A stretch of 14,509 nucleotides of DNA from CAYJOG01 sp964371695 [NCBI: uncultured bacterium] (GTDB lineage Bacteria > CAYJOG01). The notes under the pieces were generated by a model. The model was not told the origin of the DNA. It was given only the letters and a program-made list of their open reading frames with translations, and ran no database searches. Position numbers and translations under genes: made by a program. The stretch spans positions 1 through 14,509 of the forward strand of contig CAYJOG010000023.1 of NCBI GenBank assembly GCA_964371695.1, read 5' to 3'. Shown piece by piece: positions 1-7,218 of the stretch (its first letter is position 1; each line of letters opens with the position of its first letter).

Positions 1-18
1 ATATGAACGCAGGCAGGA

Positions 19-44
19 CCACAGGCGGGGACGCCTGTGGCTAC
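19..44 (-). repeat. REP-like palindrome with GTAG foot (single copy)
   Basis: Read on the minus strand this is GTAG, then a perfect 9-bp stem CCACAGGCG / CGCCTGTGG closed by the loop TCCC. The GTAG tetranucleotide at the foot of a GC-rich hairpin is the layout of REP sequences mobilised by RAYT (TnpA-REP) transposases. The two palindromes at 7126-7183 share the GTAG foot and TCC(C/T) loop, which supports one family. No RAYT gene lies in the window. Confidence 0.65.
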
Positions 45-124
45 TCGCGCCACCAAGTCAATGCTCTACCATTTCCGAAAATACTCTAAAACAGGCTCAA
101 AGGGCGGCGGGGTGGTTCATCCGT

Positions 125-130
125 TACAAT
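125..130 (+). promoter_or_regulatory. -10-like box placed for a leaderless transcript
   Basis: TACAAT ends 7 nt before the ATG at 138. There is no Shine-Dalgarno between them and no convincing -35. The 9-mer TTACAATCC recurs at the same distance before the epimerase start (6032). A -10 here would start transcription at or next to the A of the ATG. Confidence 0.4.
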
Positions 131-137
131 CCACTTA

Positions 138-857
138 ATGTCACCCGGTTTTGTTGACTGTCCGCAATGTGGCCATCAGGTGGCCGAGGGCAAGAACTTT
201 TGCTCGAAGTGCGGCTTTCGCATTGCCCGCGCGCCGGTGCAGGCCGCCCCGCAAAAAGAAGACGACCTGTTTCAGGACGTGGCCAGCCAGTTGTTCGCCC
301 TGGAGGCGAAAAAGGTAGAGCCGCGCCAGGTGAAAGAAGAAGAAGAAACCCACTACTACCACCGGGAAGCAAAAAAACGGCTCATCCGCAACACCGGCCC
401 CCTGCGGGTGCTGATTTACAGCCTATTGGCAGTGGTGCTGGTGGTTTATGCCTGGGGCATGATCATTCGCCTGGGGTCTGTCACCCACCGCCGCAACGCC
501 GAAGAACTCATGCGCAGCGCCGAGGCCGCCGCCGCCGCCGAGGGGGTTCCGTTGGCCGCCGTGCCCAAGCTGGAGGACGCCATCACGGTGGACCCCGCCT
601 ATCCGCTGCCCTATTTCAAACTGGCGGAAATCTATACCCAGAGCGGTCAGAACGAAGTGGCGTGGTGTTATCACCACATGGGCAACGCCGCCCAGCAGCA
701 GGATGAACAGGATAAAAAAATCCACCTGATGATCTTTCGCCGCATCAAAAACCTCTTTAAACGCAAAGAAGAAAACGCCCTTGTTTTGACTGGCCCCAGG
801 GCCTGCCTGCCGCAGGACGCGAGCGCCGAGCCGGAAAGGCCCAAGAGCAACCTGTGA
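138..857 (+). CDS. Zinc-ribbon, single-pass membrane protein with TPR-like tail
   Basis: 239 residues. An N-terminal zinc ribbon has two CxxC knuckles, C8/C11 and C22/C25 (CPQCG...CSKCG). A charged, coiled-coil-like linker (about 37-85) follows, then one membrane segment (about 91-112). A C-terminal region (about 120-190) resembles a TPR hairpin, with 'AITVDPAYPLPYFKLAEIY' as the repeat signature. The domain order suggests a cytoplasmic metal-binding head with a scaffold on the other side of the membrane; the partner is unknown. The stop codon overlaps the GTG start of the next gene by 4 nt, so the two are probably translationally coupled and may act together. No Shine-Dalgarno precedes the ATG. 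I recognise the domains but not a named family. Confidence 0.85.
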   Translation: MSPGFVDCPQCGHQVAEGKNFCSKCGFRIARAPVQAAPQKEDDLFQDVASQLFALEAKKVEPRQVKEEEETHYYHREAKKRLIRNTGPLRVLIYSLLAVVLVVYAWGMIIRLGSVTHRRNAEELMRSAEAAAAAEGVPLAAVPKLEDAITVDPAYPLPYFKLAEIYTQSGQNEVAWCYHHMGNAAQQQDEQDKKIHLMIFRRIKNLFKRKEENALVLTGPRACLPQDASAEPERPKSNL

Positions 858-2170
858 CCATGACCCAGCAACTCACCAAACGGTTCATCATGTTTTGTGT
901 GCTGTTGTCGGTGCAGGTGTTCAGCACCAGTTACCTGATTTTTTCGCTGGTGCTGCAGGGTGAAAAAAGCCAGGTGGTGGCGCTGTTGGTTTTCCTGTTT
1001 TCCACCGGCGTGATCATGGCCATTGTGGTGGCCATGGCCGGGGCCATGGCGCGGCTGTCGCTGGCGCCGGTGGCCCAACTGGCCGAGCGGGTCAAGGGGG
1101 GGCTGGACAAGCAGGACGAAGTGGATGAATCCCTGCCCGGTGCGCCGGAGCTGGAGGAAATCCTGCGCCACTACAACCAGCTGGTGCGCCAGTGGAAGGC
1201 CGCCCAGTTGGAGATGTTCCTGATCGGCGGCATTTTTGATGAACTGCACCGCATCAAGAACGACGACTCACCCTTTCAGGTTTTCCGCCTGCTCAACCGC
1301 ATCATGGACGGCCTGAAAAGCGCCAGCCACTTTGACCGCCTGATGGTGTTGCTGCGCGAAGACGGCCAGCTCGCGGCGCGTCTGGCCATTGGTTACGCCA
1401 CCCACGCCGAGGGGGCCGTGCTGGGGTTTGGCGCAGAAAACCCGGCGGTGAAAGAAGCCTTCACGGGCCGCTGCATGATGAAGCTGGAAAACACCCAGGC
1501 GGTGACAGAGGGCCTGGGAGAATATGTGAACCGTTTTGGCGAGGCCGCCTGCGCCGTGGTGGTGCCCATGTGGAACCGGGGCGAGATCATGGGCTTTTTT
1601 GTGGCCGACACCGCCACGGGCGCACCGCTGGATGAAGCCCGCCTGCACGCGCTGCTGGTGCTCTCCAACTTTCTGGGCTTCACGTTTGAAAAGCTGGAGA
1701 TATTGCGGCAAATCCGCAATCTGGCGAACTTTGACGAAACCACCCACGCCTACAACCGCAAATACTTTCTGTCCCGGCTTGAGGAAGAAGTCAAAAAAGC
1801 GGGCCGCTACAAGCAGGAGTTCAGCCTGATCATGGTCAAGGCCAACCCCTATCACCACCTGGTGAAAAACCAGGGGTTTGAAAAAGGAGAAGACCTGGCC
1901 CGGCTGGTGGCGAGTTATGTGATGGCCCATGTGCGCGAGGTGGACCTGCTGTGCCGTTATCAGGAAGACACGTTTCTGTTGCTGTTGCCCGCCACCGGAG
2001 ACGAGGGCGGCAGCATTCTGGCGGGGCGATTGCAGGAGGGGCTTCAGGGCATGGTGCGCCTGGGAGCAGAAGACGGCGCATTGCCGGTTATCGTCAGCCG
2101 GGCGACTTTTCCGCACCAGGGGGCCACGATTGGCGCTTTGCTTCACAAGTTGATGCTGCACGGCGAGTAA
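854..2170 (+). CDS. Membrane HAMP/GAF protein with degenerate GGDEF domain (possible c-di-GMP receptor)
   Basis: 438 residues from GTG 854, overlapping the previous stop (GTGA); ATG 860 is an alternative. Two membrane helices (about 10-32 and 37-64) lead into a HAMP-like linker (about 70-115), a GAF-like domain (about 130-285) and a GGDEF fold (about 287-435). The GGDEF fold is recognised by 'DETTHAYNRKYF', the family's D-x-L-T-x-L-x-NRR-x-F entry. The signature is QEDTF (370-374) instead of GGDEF, and the metal-binding D-x-D-x-F-K segment has become 'VKANPYH'. Cyclase activity is therefore unlikely. The inhibitory site RxxD (R361-E-V-D364) lies exactly five residues before the signature and is intact. 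Known proteins with this combination (for example PopA of Caulobacter) act as c-di-GMP receptors; that role is inferred here. The GAF ligand is unknown. Confidence 0.85.
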   Translation: MTMTQQLTKRFIMFCVLLSVQVFSTSYLIFSLVLQGEKSQVVALLVFLFSTGVIMAIVVAMAGAMARLSLAPVAQLAERVKGGLDKQDEVDESLPGAPELEEILRHYNQLVRQWKAAQLEMFLIGGIFDELHRIKNDDSPFQVFRLLNRIMDGLKSASHFDRLMVLLREDGQLAARLAIGYATHAEGAVLGFGAENPAVKEAFTGRCMMKLENTQAVTEGLGEYVNRFGEAACAVVVPMWNRGEIMGFFVADTATGAPLDEARLHALLVLSNFLGFTFEKLEILRQIRNLANFDETTHAYNRKYFLSRLEEEVKKAGRYKQEFSLIMVKANPYHHLVKNQGFEKGEDLARLVASYVMAHVREVDLLCRYQEDTFLLLLPATGDEGGSILAGRLQEGLQGMVRLGAEDGALPVIVSRATFPHQGATIGALLHKLMLHGE

Positions 2171-2208
2171 CCCGAAACCGGCGAACCAAATATAAGCCAC
2201 AGAGGAAT

Positions 2209-2262
2209 TCACTCTCATCCCAAGATAAATGAAATCTTGAATTAATTGCTGGTTGAGAGTGA
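2209..2262. promoter_or_regulatory. Nested inverted repeat over the glnD promoter
   Basis: Outer arms TCACTCTCA (2209-2217) and TGAGAGTGA (2254-2262) are a perfect 9-bp inverted repeat. Inside lies a second one, CAAGAT (2221-2226) with ATCTTG (2234-2239). The right outer arm touches the candidate -10 (2261-2266), and the inner right arm overlaps the candidate -35 (2237-2242). It could be an operator pair or a hairpin. If transcription starts next to the ATG the arms are not in the mRNA, which favours an operator. Confidence 0.5.
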
Positions 2263-2266
2263 TACT
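2237..2266 (+). promoter_or_regulatory. Candidate sigma70 promoter of glnD
   Basis: TTGAAT (2237-2242), an 18-bp spacer and GATACT (2261-2266). The -10 ends 7 nt before ATG 2274, so the transcript would be leaderless or nearly so. The surroundings are AT-rich compared with the coding DNA. Confidence 0.45.
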
Positions 2267-2273
2267 TCGGCTG

Positions 2274-4937
2274 ATGACCGACGAAGTCCTGCATTTCACC
2301 GAGCGGGTCAAGGCCCACCGCCTGCGTTTTGAGCAGGAGGCGCTGATGCTGGCCCGCACCGCACCCCGGCGGGGACTGGGGCGGCGGCTGGTGCTGCAAC
2401 ACGGGCGGTTCATCAGCCGTCTGGTGCGGGACATGGCCCGCGCCGCCATTTCGGCGCAAGAGGACGACGCCCTGCAGAAACGCCTGATGGGCGAGGTGGC
2501 CGTGGCGCTCACCGGCGGCAGCGGACGGGCCGACGCCGGGCCTTACGGCGACGTGGACATCGCCATCATTCCCAAGGCCGACAGCGACTGGCTCTCTGGT
2601 TTTCTCGCCACGTTCTCGCACCTGTTGCGCGAGGTGGGCGACAAGGCCCAGGTGAAGTTCAGTTGCCTTTACCGGCCCGTGAGTGAGTTCAAGCAGCTCG
2701 ATCACGATTCGCAGACGGCGCTGTTGGACGCCCGTCTGGTGCTGGGCAGCGCCGCCACCTTCCGGGCCATGTGCCGTGCGGTGCGGCGTGATCTGGAAGT
2801 GCTGGATTTTGTGGACAGCCGTTACCGGCAATATCGCCACCTGCACCGCAAGTGGAACGAGACGGTGTTCAATCTGGAGCCGGACGTGAAAGAAAGCCCC
2901 GGCTGCCTGCGGGATTTCCAGTACACCCTGTGGATGACCCAGGCCACCTATGCCGTGGGGCGCGAAGACGTTTTCCGCACCCTGCTCACGCAGGAACTGG
3001 TGCGGCCCCAATATCTGCGGGCGGCGCGCCGGGCGCGGGATTTTCTGCTGGCGGTGCGGGTGTTGCTGCACCTGCGGGGCCAGAGCGAGAACAACCTGCT
3101 CACGCGCCCCGCCCAGCAGGGCATCGCCGAGTTGCTGGGGTTTGAGAACAAACCCGACCTCAGCGCCCAGGAACAGTTCATGGACGAGTTCTTTCGCCAC
3201 ACCGACACGCTTTATCGCACCTGCCGGCACATTCTGGACCGCCTCAAAGATCAGCCCAAGCGCCTGGAGCGGGGCGTGGACGTGGTGAGCGGCCGCCTGC
3301 ACCTCAAAAGCGAAATTCGCCTTGAGAACGACCCGCCGCTGATCATGCGGCTGTTTGGTTATGTGGCCACCCATGGCCTGCGCATGACCGGGGCGACTTA
3401 TTCGGCGCTGGAAAACGCCGTGGTGCTGATTGACGACGACTTCCGGTCTGACGCCGCCGTGGGCCGGCAGTTTCTGGAAATCTTCCGCAAGCCCCACACC
3501 GTCAACGCCATCCGGCGCATGCTCATCACTGGCGTGCTGGAGGCGTATATGCCAGAGCTGAAAGGCGTGCAGTTCCGCATTCCCCGCGAAGGCGCGCACG
3601 TGCTCACGGTGGGCGAACATTCCCTGCGCACCCTCATGCTCATCAAGCGCATCCGGGGGGGAGACGACATGGCGGACATCGGTTATCCCGCCGGGGATGA
3701 CGGCGTGACTTTTCCGGCGCAAGTGATGGAAAAGGTGGACGGCAAGGGGTATCTGGCCATGGCCACCTGGCTGCACGACATTGGCAAACTGCACGACCCT
3801 GCGGAACACTGCATGAGCGGCGCGGCGCTGGTGCGGCGCATCATGCGGCGCATGGGGTTTCGCAAAGACCGCGTGGAAGATGTGGTGTTTCTGGTGGAAA
3901 AACACCTGCTCATGCCCAGCACCAGCCGCAAATATCAGCTCGACGAAAAAACCGTGCAGCGCATGACCGCCGCCTGTCAGGACCCAAACCCCGGCTACGC
4001 CATCAACCGCCTGCACATGCTCTATCTGCTCAGCCTCGCCGACAGCATCGCCACCAACCCCCCCAACTGGGACAGCGTGAACCGCGTGCGGCTCGACGAG
4101 TTGTATCAGGCCACGCTGCGTTTTCTGGAAAAAGGCGAGCACGACCAGGACGAAGCGGGGCGGCGGGCCGAAATCATCGAGTCGGTCAAGCGGGCTTACC
4201 GCCTGGCCACACAGGAGCCGGTGGCCGAGGAGGACATTCACCACCACTGCGAAAACATGCCCCCCAGCTATCTGAACCTGTCCAGGGAGGCCATCGTGCG
4301 GCATTTGCAGATGGTGCGTGCGTTGCAGACGGGTGAGCAGCCGGTGGCGCTGTCGTTCAACCGCTACAAGGACGTGAATTTCAGTGAGCTGACCATCTGC
4401 ATGGCCGACCCGGGGCCGGGGCTGCTGGCGCGCATCAGCGGCGCGCTTTATGCGGCGGGCGTGGACATCCACGACGCCGACATCTACACGCGCCAGGGTC
4501 ACCCCAAAGTGGCGGTGGACATTCTCAAGATCACCTATTGCGACGGCCCGGTGTTGTACGACTCTGACGAAGAACGCATCAGCGCCATGCTCATGGAGGT
4601 GCTCACGGGCCAGAGTTCGGTAGAGGAACTGCTGGCCCGCAAACGCAAAAGCACCCCCACCACCGCCCTGCACAACGTGGTGGTGCGCAACGACCTCAGC
4701 GACAGCGCCACGGTGGTGGAAATCAGCACCAGCGACGACAACGGCGTGTTGTATCTGCTCTCCAGCTTCTTTCAGCGGTTTGGTTACGACATTCACTACG
4801 CCAGCGCCGCACCCTGGACCCACGGGGCCTGCGACGTGTTTTACATCACGCAGAACGGTGAAAAACTTTCAGACGAACGCAACCTGCGCCACCAGTTGTT
4901 GAGCTGGATCATGGCGAATGAATCGGTCATGGTGTGA
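2274..4937 (+). CDS. glnD: Bifunctional PII uridylyltransferase / uridylyl-removing enzyme
   Basis: 887 residues from ATG 2274. GlnD uridylylates PII proteins (GlnB/GlnK) when glutamine is low and removes UMP when it is high, setting nitrogen assimilation. The nucleotidyltransferase motif is GGSGR (81-85) followed by the metal-binding D93-V-D95. The HD domain has an 'EHSLRTL' His, H501-D502 in 'LHDIGK', then 'EKHLLM' and 'LADSIATNP', all matching GlnD landmarks. Two ACT domains (about 703-775 and 800-880) form the glutamine sensor. The length is normal for the family. In-frame TTG 2253 and GTG 2259 lie inside the inverted repeat upstream; ATG 2274 is preferred because it sits 7 nt after a -10-like box. 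No glnB or amtB lies nearby. The stop overlaps the first possible GTG of the next frame. Confidence 0.96.
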   Translation: MTDEVLHFTERVKAHRLRFEQEALMLARTAPRRGLGRRLVLQHGRFISRLVRDMARAAISAQEDDALQKRLMGEVAVALTGGSGRADAGPYGDVDIAIIPKADSDWLSGFLATFSHLLREVGDKAQVKFSCLYRPVSEFKQLDHDSQTALLDARLVLGSAATFRAMCRAVRRDLEVLDFVDSRYRQYRHLHRKWNETVFNLEPDVKESPGCLRDFQYTLWMTQATYAVGREDVFRTLLTQELVRPQYLRAARRARDFLLAVRVLLHLRGQSENNLLTRPAQQGIAELLGFENKPDLSAQEQFMDEFFRHTDTLYRTCRHILDRLKDQPKRLERGVDVVSGRLHLKSEIRLENDPPLIMRLFGYVATHGLRMTGATYSALENAVVLIDDDFRSDAAVGRQFLEIFRKPHTVNAIRRMLITGVLEAYMPELKGVQFRIPREGAHVLTVGEHSLRTLMLIKRIRGGDDMADIGYPAGDDGVTFPAQVMEKVDGKGYLAMATWLHDIGKLHDPAEHCMSGAALVRRIMRRMGFRKDRVEDVVFLVEKHLLMPSTSRKYQLDEKTVQRMTAACQDPNPGYAINRLHMLYLLSLADSIATNPPNWDSVNRVRLDELYQATLRFLEKGEHDQDEAGRRAEIIESVKRAYRLATQEPVAEEDIHHHCENMPPSYLNLSREAIVRHLQMVRALQTGEQPVALSFNRYKDVNFSELTICMADPGPGLLARISGALYAAGVDIHDADIYTRQGHPKVAVDILKITYCDGPVLYDSDEERISAMLMEVLTGQSSVEELLARKRKSTPTTALHNVVVRNDLSDSATVVEISTSDDNGVLYLLSSFFQRFGYDIHYASAAPWTHGACDVFYITQNGEKLSDERNLRHQLLSWIMANESVMV

Positions 4938-4948
4938 AGGAAGCACGC

Positions 4949-5458
4949 GTGGTGAAGAGACGTTTTATTTCAGGAGCAGGCCGCAGGAAAACACTTTGCC
5001 TGGGCCTGTTGCTGGCGCTCTCTCTCGTGGCGCAGCCCGCGCAGGCCAAAAGCAACGAAGACCTGCTGGCTACACTGGAACGCGTGGTGAACCTGACGGG
5101 GGAATACATGGACCTGCTGGATCAGCCCGACCCGGACGTGGTGTTGCTGGGGTCCATCGCCCAGGAGCTGACGGGGTATCAGCTTTCGAGCTGGAGCGCC
5201 CTGCAGCAGGCCGACCAGAAAAAACAGAAGCTGGAGCCAGACGAGTTTGGCACCCACCTTTATATTCTCAGTCTTTCCAGCGCCGTCACGGCGGGACTGA
5301 GCTGGACGTGGTTCAGCGACACCGACGTGGCCAGGGACATCGAAAAAAAGGGCCAGTGGAAAACCGCCACCGAACTGGGCATTGAAGAAGTGGGTCAGTT
5401 TTTGACCGAGGCGGGTTTTGTGCTGTTTTCAGCCACGGCTGAAAAAGTGAAGGAATAA
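4949..5458 (+). CDS. Small exported protein of unknown function
   Basis: About 169 residues. A basic N-terminus, a hydrophobic core (LCLGLLLALSLVAQ) and an AQA-type cleavage site form a typical Sec signal peptide, giving a mature periplasmic protein of about 135 residues. It is mostly alpha-helical in appearance, has no cysteines after the signal and shows no motif I recognise. GTG 4949 (or 4952) is chosen because AGGA at 4938-4941 sits 7-10 nt upstream; an earlier in-frame GTG at 4934 overlaps the glnD stop but has no Shine-Dalgarno. It is likely co-transcribed with glnD, though nothing visible links it to nitrogen control. A small hairpin (5462-5477) follows the stop. Confidence 0.8.
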   Translation: MVKRRFISGAGRRKTLCLGLLLALSLVAQPAQAKSNEDLLATLERVVNLTGEYMDLLDQPDPDVVLLGSIAQELTGYQLSSWSALQQADQKKQKLEPDEFGTHLYILSLSSAVTAGLSWTWFSDTDVARDIEKKGQWKTATELGIEEVGQFLTEAGFVLFSATAEKVKE

Positions 5459-5461
5459 CAA

Positions 5462-5477
5462 AGTGCTGTGAAGCACT
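5462..5477 (+). terminator. Short hairpin after the glnD operon
   Basis: AGTGCT - GTGA - AGCACT is a perfect 6-bp stem three bases after the stop of the exported protein. No U-tract follows, so termination activity is uncertain. Confidence 0.25.
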
Positions 5478-5484
5478 CGGCCAA

Positions 5485-5667
5485 AAGCCTGTTTATCGGG
5501 TCTGTCCCAGACTTGATAACCCAGCGCCTTCAGGGGCGAAGCCCTTTGGTGTGGCGAAGCCCTTCGCTTTTTCAAAGCCCCGGTTTGCATCTGCGGGCCA
5601 TTCAAGCCGCAGCGCGCCCAACAAAACCAGTTTTGTCAGGGGCGCTGAATCTGGTATAAACAGGGGG
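5485..5667 (+). repeat. MITE-like 183-bp repeat, copy A (diverged)
   Basis: It aligns end to end with the reverse complement of copy D (12191-12373) and has the same length, 183 bp. Shared blocks are CCTGTTTAT at the left end, CGCCTTCAGGGGC, GTGTGGCGAAGCCC, CTTTTTCAAAGC and TATAAACAGG at the right end. The ends are inverted (CCTGTTTAT / ATAAACAGG). Flanking triplets CAA and TAG do not match, so a target duplication is not visible here. It contains no plausible gene. Its right end carries the candidate -10 of the tRNA promoter. Confidence 0.65.
5633..5660 (+). promoter_or_regulatory. Candidate sigma70 promoter of tRNA-Leu
   Basis: TTGTCA (5633-5638), a 16-bp spacer and TATAAA (5655-5660), each 5 of 6 to consensus, start about 18 nt before the mature tRNA. 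The -10 overlaps the right terminal repeat of MITE copy A, so the repeat may supply part of this promoter. Confidence 0.5.
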
Positions 5668-5677
5668 TAGTACCCAC

Positions 5678-5761
5678 GCCGAAGTGGTGGAATTGGTAGA
5701 CACACCATCTTGAGGGGGTGGCGGGCGCAAGCCTGTGCCGGTTCGAGTCCGGCCTTCGGCA
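5678..5761 (+). tRNA. tRNA-Leu (anticodon GAG)
   Basis: A full cloverleaf can be drawn. The acceptor stem is GCCGAAG (5678-5684) with CTTCGGC (5754-5760) and discriminator A5761. The D arm is GTG/CAC with a GGTAGA-type loop. The anticodon stem CCATC/GGTGG encloses loop TTGAGGG, with GAG at 5712-5714. A long variable arm (GGGC-GCAA-GCCT) is typical of class II tRNAs. The T arm is GCCGG-TTCGAGT-CCGGC. CCA is not encoded. It reads CUC/CUU leucine codons. It lies between two MITE copies. Confidence 0.95.
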
Positions 5762-5807
5762 CGAAAAAAACATCCTTTGTATCCAGGCAACGGGCAGATT
5801 CGCTCAA

Positions 5808-5990
5808 GAATCTGTTTATAAAGTCCGTCGTGGACTGTATAAACCCAACGCCCACCGGGGCAAAGCTCCTTCGGCGTGGCGAAAACCTCAACTTTTTCAA
5901 AGTTTCGGCTTTCGGATGCGGTCGCTATCGCCTTTGCTCGGCCAGATGCCCCAATGGGCATCTGGAAAGACTCCTCGCAAACTCATGCCC
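5808..5990 (+). repeat. MITE-like repeat, copy B (degenerate right half)
   Basis: Left part: TCTGTTTATAAAGTCC, a stem around GTCGTGGAC, then AACCCAACGCC, GGGGCAAAGC, CCTTCGGCGTGGCGAAAAC and CTTTTTCAAAG. These match copy D block for block in reverse orientation. Projecting the 183-bp length puts the right end near 5990 (CATGCCC against CAGGTTC in copy D), but that end is poorly preserved. A perfect 10-bp hairpin, CCAGATGCCC / GGGCATCTGG (5942-5965), lies in its right half. An open frame running through it into the epimerase is repeat DNA and not an N-terminal extension. Confidence 0.55.
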
Positions 5991-5994
5991 GCAA

Positions 5995-6010
5995 GAGCCC
6001 ATTCGGGCTC
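5995..6010. other. Hairpin upstream of the epimerase
   Basis: GAGCCC - ATTC - GGGCTC is a perfect 6-bp stem just outside the projected end of MITE copy B and 8 nt before the candidate -10. It could be a terminator for upstream transcription, but the following TCAGGCTTT is only weakly T-rich. Confidence 0.3.
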
Positions 6011-6018
6011 TCAGGCTT

Positions 6019-6024
6019 TACAAT
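6019..6024 (+). promoter_or_regulatory. -10-like box placed for a leaderless epimerase transcript
   Basis: TACAAT ends 7 nt before the TTG start at 6032, in the 9-mer TTACAATCC also seen before the gene at 138. There is no Shine-Dalgarno and no clear -35. Confidence 0.4.
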
Positions 6025-6031
6025 CCCCACC

Positions 6032-7093
6032 TTGAAACTTTTCACCGTTATCGGGGCGCGGCCCCAGTTCATCAAGGCCGCCGCCGTAAGCCGGGCGCTT
6101 GGCCCCCTGGGGGTGGAAGAAGTGCTGGTGCACACCGGCCAGCACTACGACGCCGCCATGAGCGACGTGTTTTTTGACGAGCTGGAAATTCCTGCCCCCA
6201 GGTGGAATCTGGCGGTGGGCAGCGGTGGCCACGGCGCGCAAACGGGCCGCATGATGGAAAAGCTGGAAGAAACCCTGCTGGCGGAAAAACCCGATCGTGT
6301 GCTGGTGTATGGCGACACCAACAGCACCCTAGCGGGGGCGCTGGTGGCGGCCAAGTGTCACGTGCCCGTGGCCCATGTCGAGGCGGGCCTGCGCAGCTTT
6401 AACCGCGCCATGCCCGAAGAAATCAACCGCGTGCTCACCGATCACCTGAGCGACCTGCTGTTTTGCCCCGGCGCGCACGCCGTGGAAAACCTGAAGGCCG
6501 AGGGCATCACCCAGGGGGTGCGGGTGGTGGGCGACGTGATGGCCGACGCCCTGGCGTTTGCCCGGCAAAAAAACCAGGGGCGCAACACCGTGGCCGAGGG
6601 GCTGGGGCTTGCGCCGGGCGGATATCTGCTGGCCACCGTGCACCGGGCCGAAAACACTGACGACCCGGCGCGTCTGGCGGGGATTCTGGATGCCTTTGCC
6701 CAGGCCGGTGAGCCGGTGGTTTTTCCGGTGCATCCGCGCACCCGCAAACACCTGACTGGTCTTGCGCCGGGTGGGGACATCCGCCTGATCGATCCGGTGG
6801 GTTATCTGGATATGGCGGGCCTGCTGGCGGGGGCGCGCATGGCGCTCACCGACAGCGGCGGTCTGCAAAAAGAGGCCTACTGGCTCAAGGTGCCCTGCCT
6901 CACGCTGCGCAGCGAAACCGAGTGGGTGGAAACCGTGGAAATGGGCTGGAACGTGGTGACCGGTGTGGACACGGCCCGCATTCTCGCGGCCATCACGTCG
7001 TTCCGGCCCCCATCCGCGCACCCGCCCCTTTACACACACGGCGCGGGGGCGGCGGACATCGCCCAGGCGCTGGTGCAGGCCCATGGGAGATAA
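6032..7093 (+). CDS. wecB: UDP-N-acetylglucosamine 2-epimerase (non-hydrolysing)
   Basis: 353 residues. It interconverts UDP-GlcNAc and UDP-ManNAc, the donor precursor for ManNAc or ManNAcA residues in surface polysaccharides. Family landmarks in order are 'VIGARPQFIKAAAVSRAL' at the N-terminus, 'HTGQHYD', 'YGDTNST', 'HVEAGLRS', 'MPEEINR', 'TVHRAEN', 'PVHPRTRK' and 'LTDSGGLQKEA'. These include the catalytic Asp (GDT), two Glu (VEAGLR, PEE) and His (VHRAEN) positions known from WecB. TTG 6032 is chosen because the family starts with M-K-x-F-T-V-I-G. The longer frame from 5876 is MITE sequence. The next gene is a glycosyltransferase that could use a product of this pathway. WecB-type or other 2-epimerase subfamily cannot be told apart with certainty. 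Confidence 0.93.
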   Translation: MKLFTVIGARPQFIKAAAVSRALGPLGVEEVLVHTGQHYDAAMSDVFFDELEIPAPRWNLAVGSGGHGAQTGRMMEKLEETLLAEKPDRVLVYGDTNSTLAGALVAAKCHVPVAHVEAGLRSFNRAMPEEINRVLTDHLSDLLFCPGAHAVENLKAEGITQGVRVVGDVMADALAFARQKNQGRNTVAEGLGLAPGGYLLATVHRAENTDDPARLAGILDAFAQAGEPVVFPVHPRTRKHLTGLAPGGDIRLIDPVGYLDMAGLLAGARMALTDSGGLQKEAYWLKVPCLTLRSETEWVETVEMGWNVVTGVDTARILAAITSFRPPSAHPPLYTHGAGAADIAQALVQAHGR

Positions 7094-7125
7094 AAAGAGC
7101 GGAGTAATAATATTTGCATGCAGGA

Positions 7126-7183
7126 GTAGCGGCGATGTCCTCATCGCCGTGTCCCTGAAGCGCGGTGGGGACACCGCGCCTAC
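7126..7183. repeat. Pair of inverted REP palindromes (BIME-like)
   Basis: Plus strand: GTAG (7126-7129) and stem CGGCGATG / CATCGCCG with loop TCCT (7130-7149). Minus strand: GTAG (7183-7180), then stem GCGCGGTG / CACCGCGC with loop TCCC (7179-7160). The two units face each other across a short linker. Stem sequences differ while the GTAG foot and loop are kept, as in RAYT-associated REP families. The pair sits between the epimerase stop and the glycosyltransferase start. Confidence 0.7.
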
Positions 7184-7218
7184 TCCCCCAAAAGGTCAAG
7201 ACATCTGACACTTCCCCC

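Noticed and set aside
2094-4823. A 909-codon open frame on the minus strand opposite glnD
   Set aside because: It is His/Gln/Ala/Val-rich low-complexity sequence with no domain, produced by GC-rich codon use of glnD, whose plus-strand domains are unmistakable.
5468-5659. A 63-codon frame before the tRNA
   Set aside because: It lies wholly within MITE copy A and has no independent support.
5876-6031. A 52-residue N-terminal extension of the epimerase
   Set aside because: The stretch is MITE copy B DNA and the family begins at M-K-x-F-T-V-I-G, which corresponds to TTG 6032.
7165-7218. An N-terminal extension of the glycosyltransferase
   Set aside because: It would translate REP palindrome sequence; ATG 7219 directly precedes the conserved first strand.
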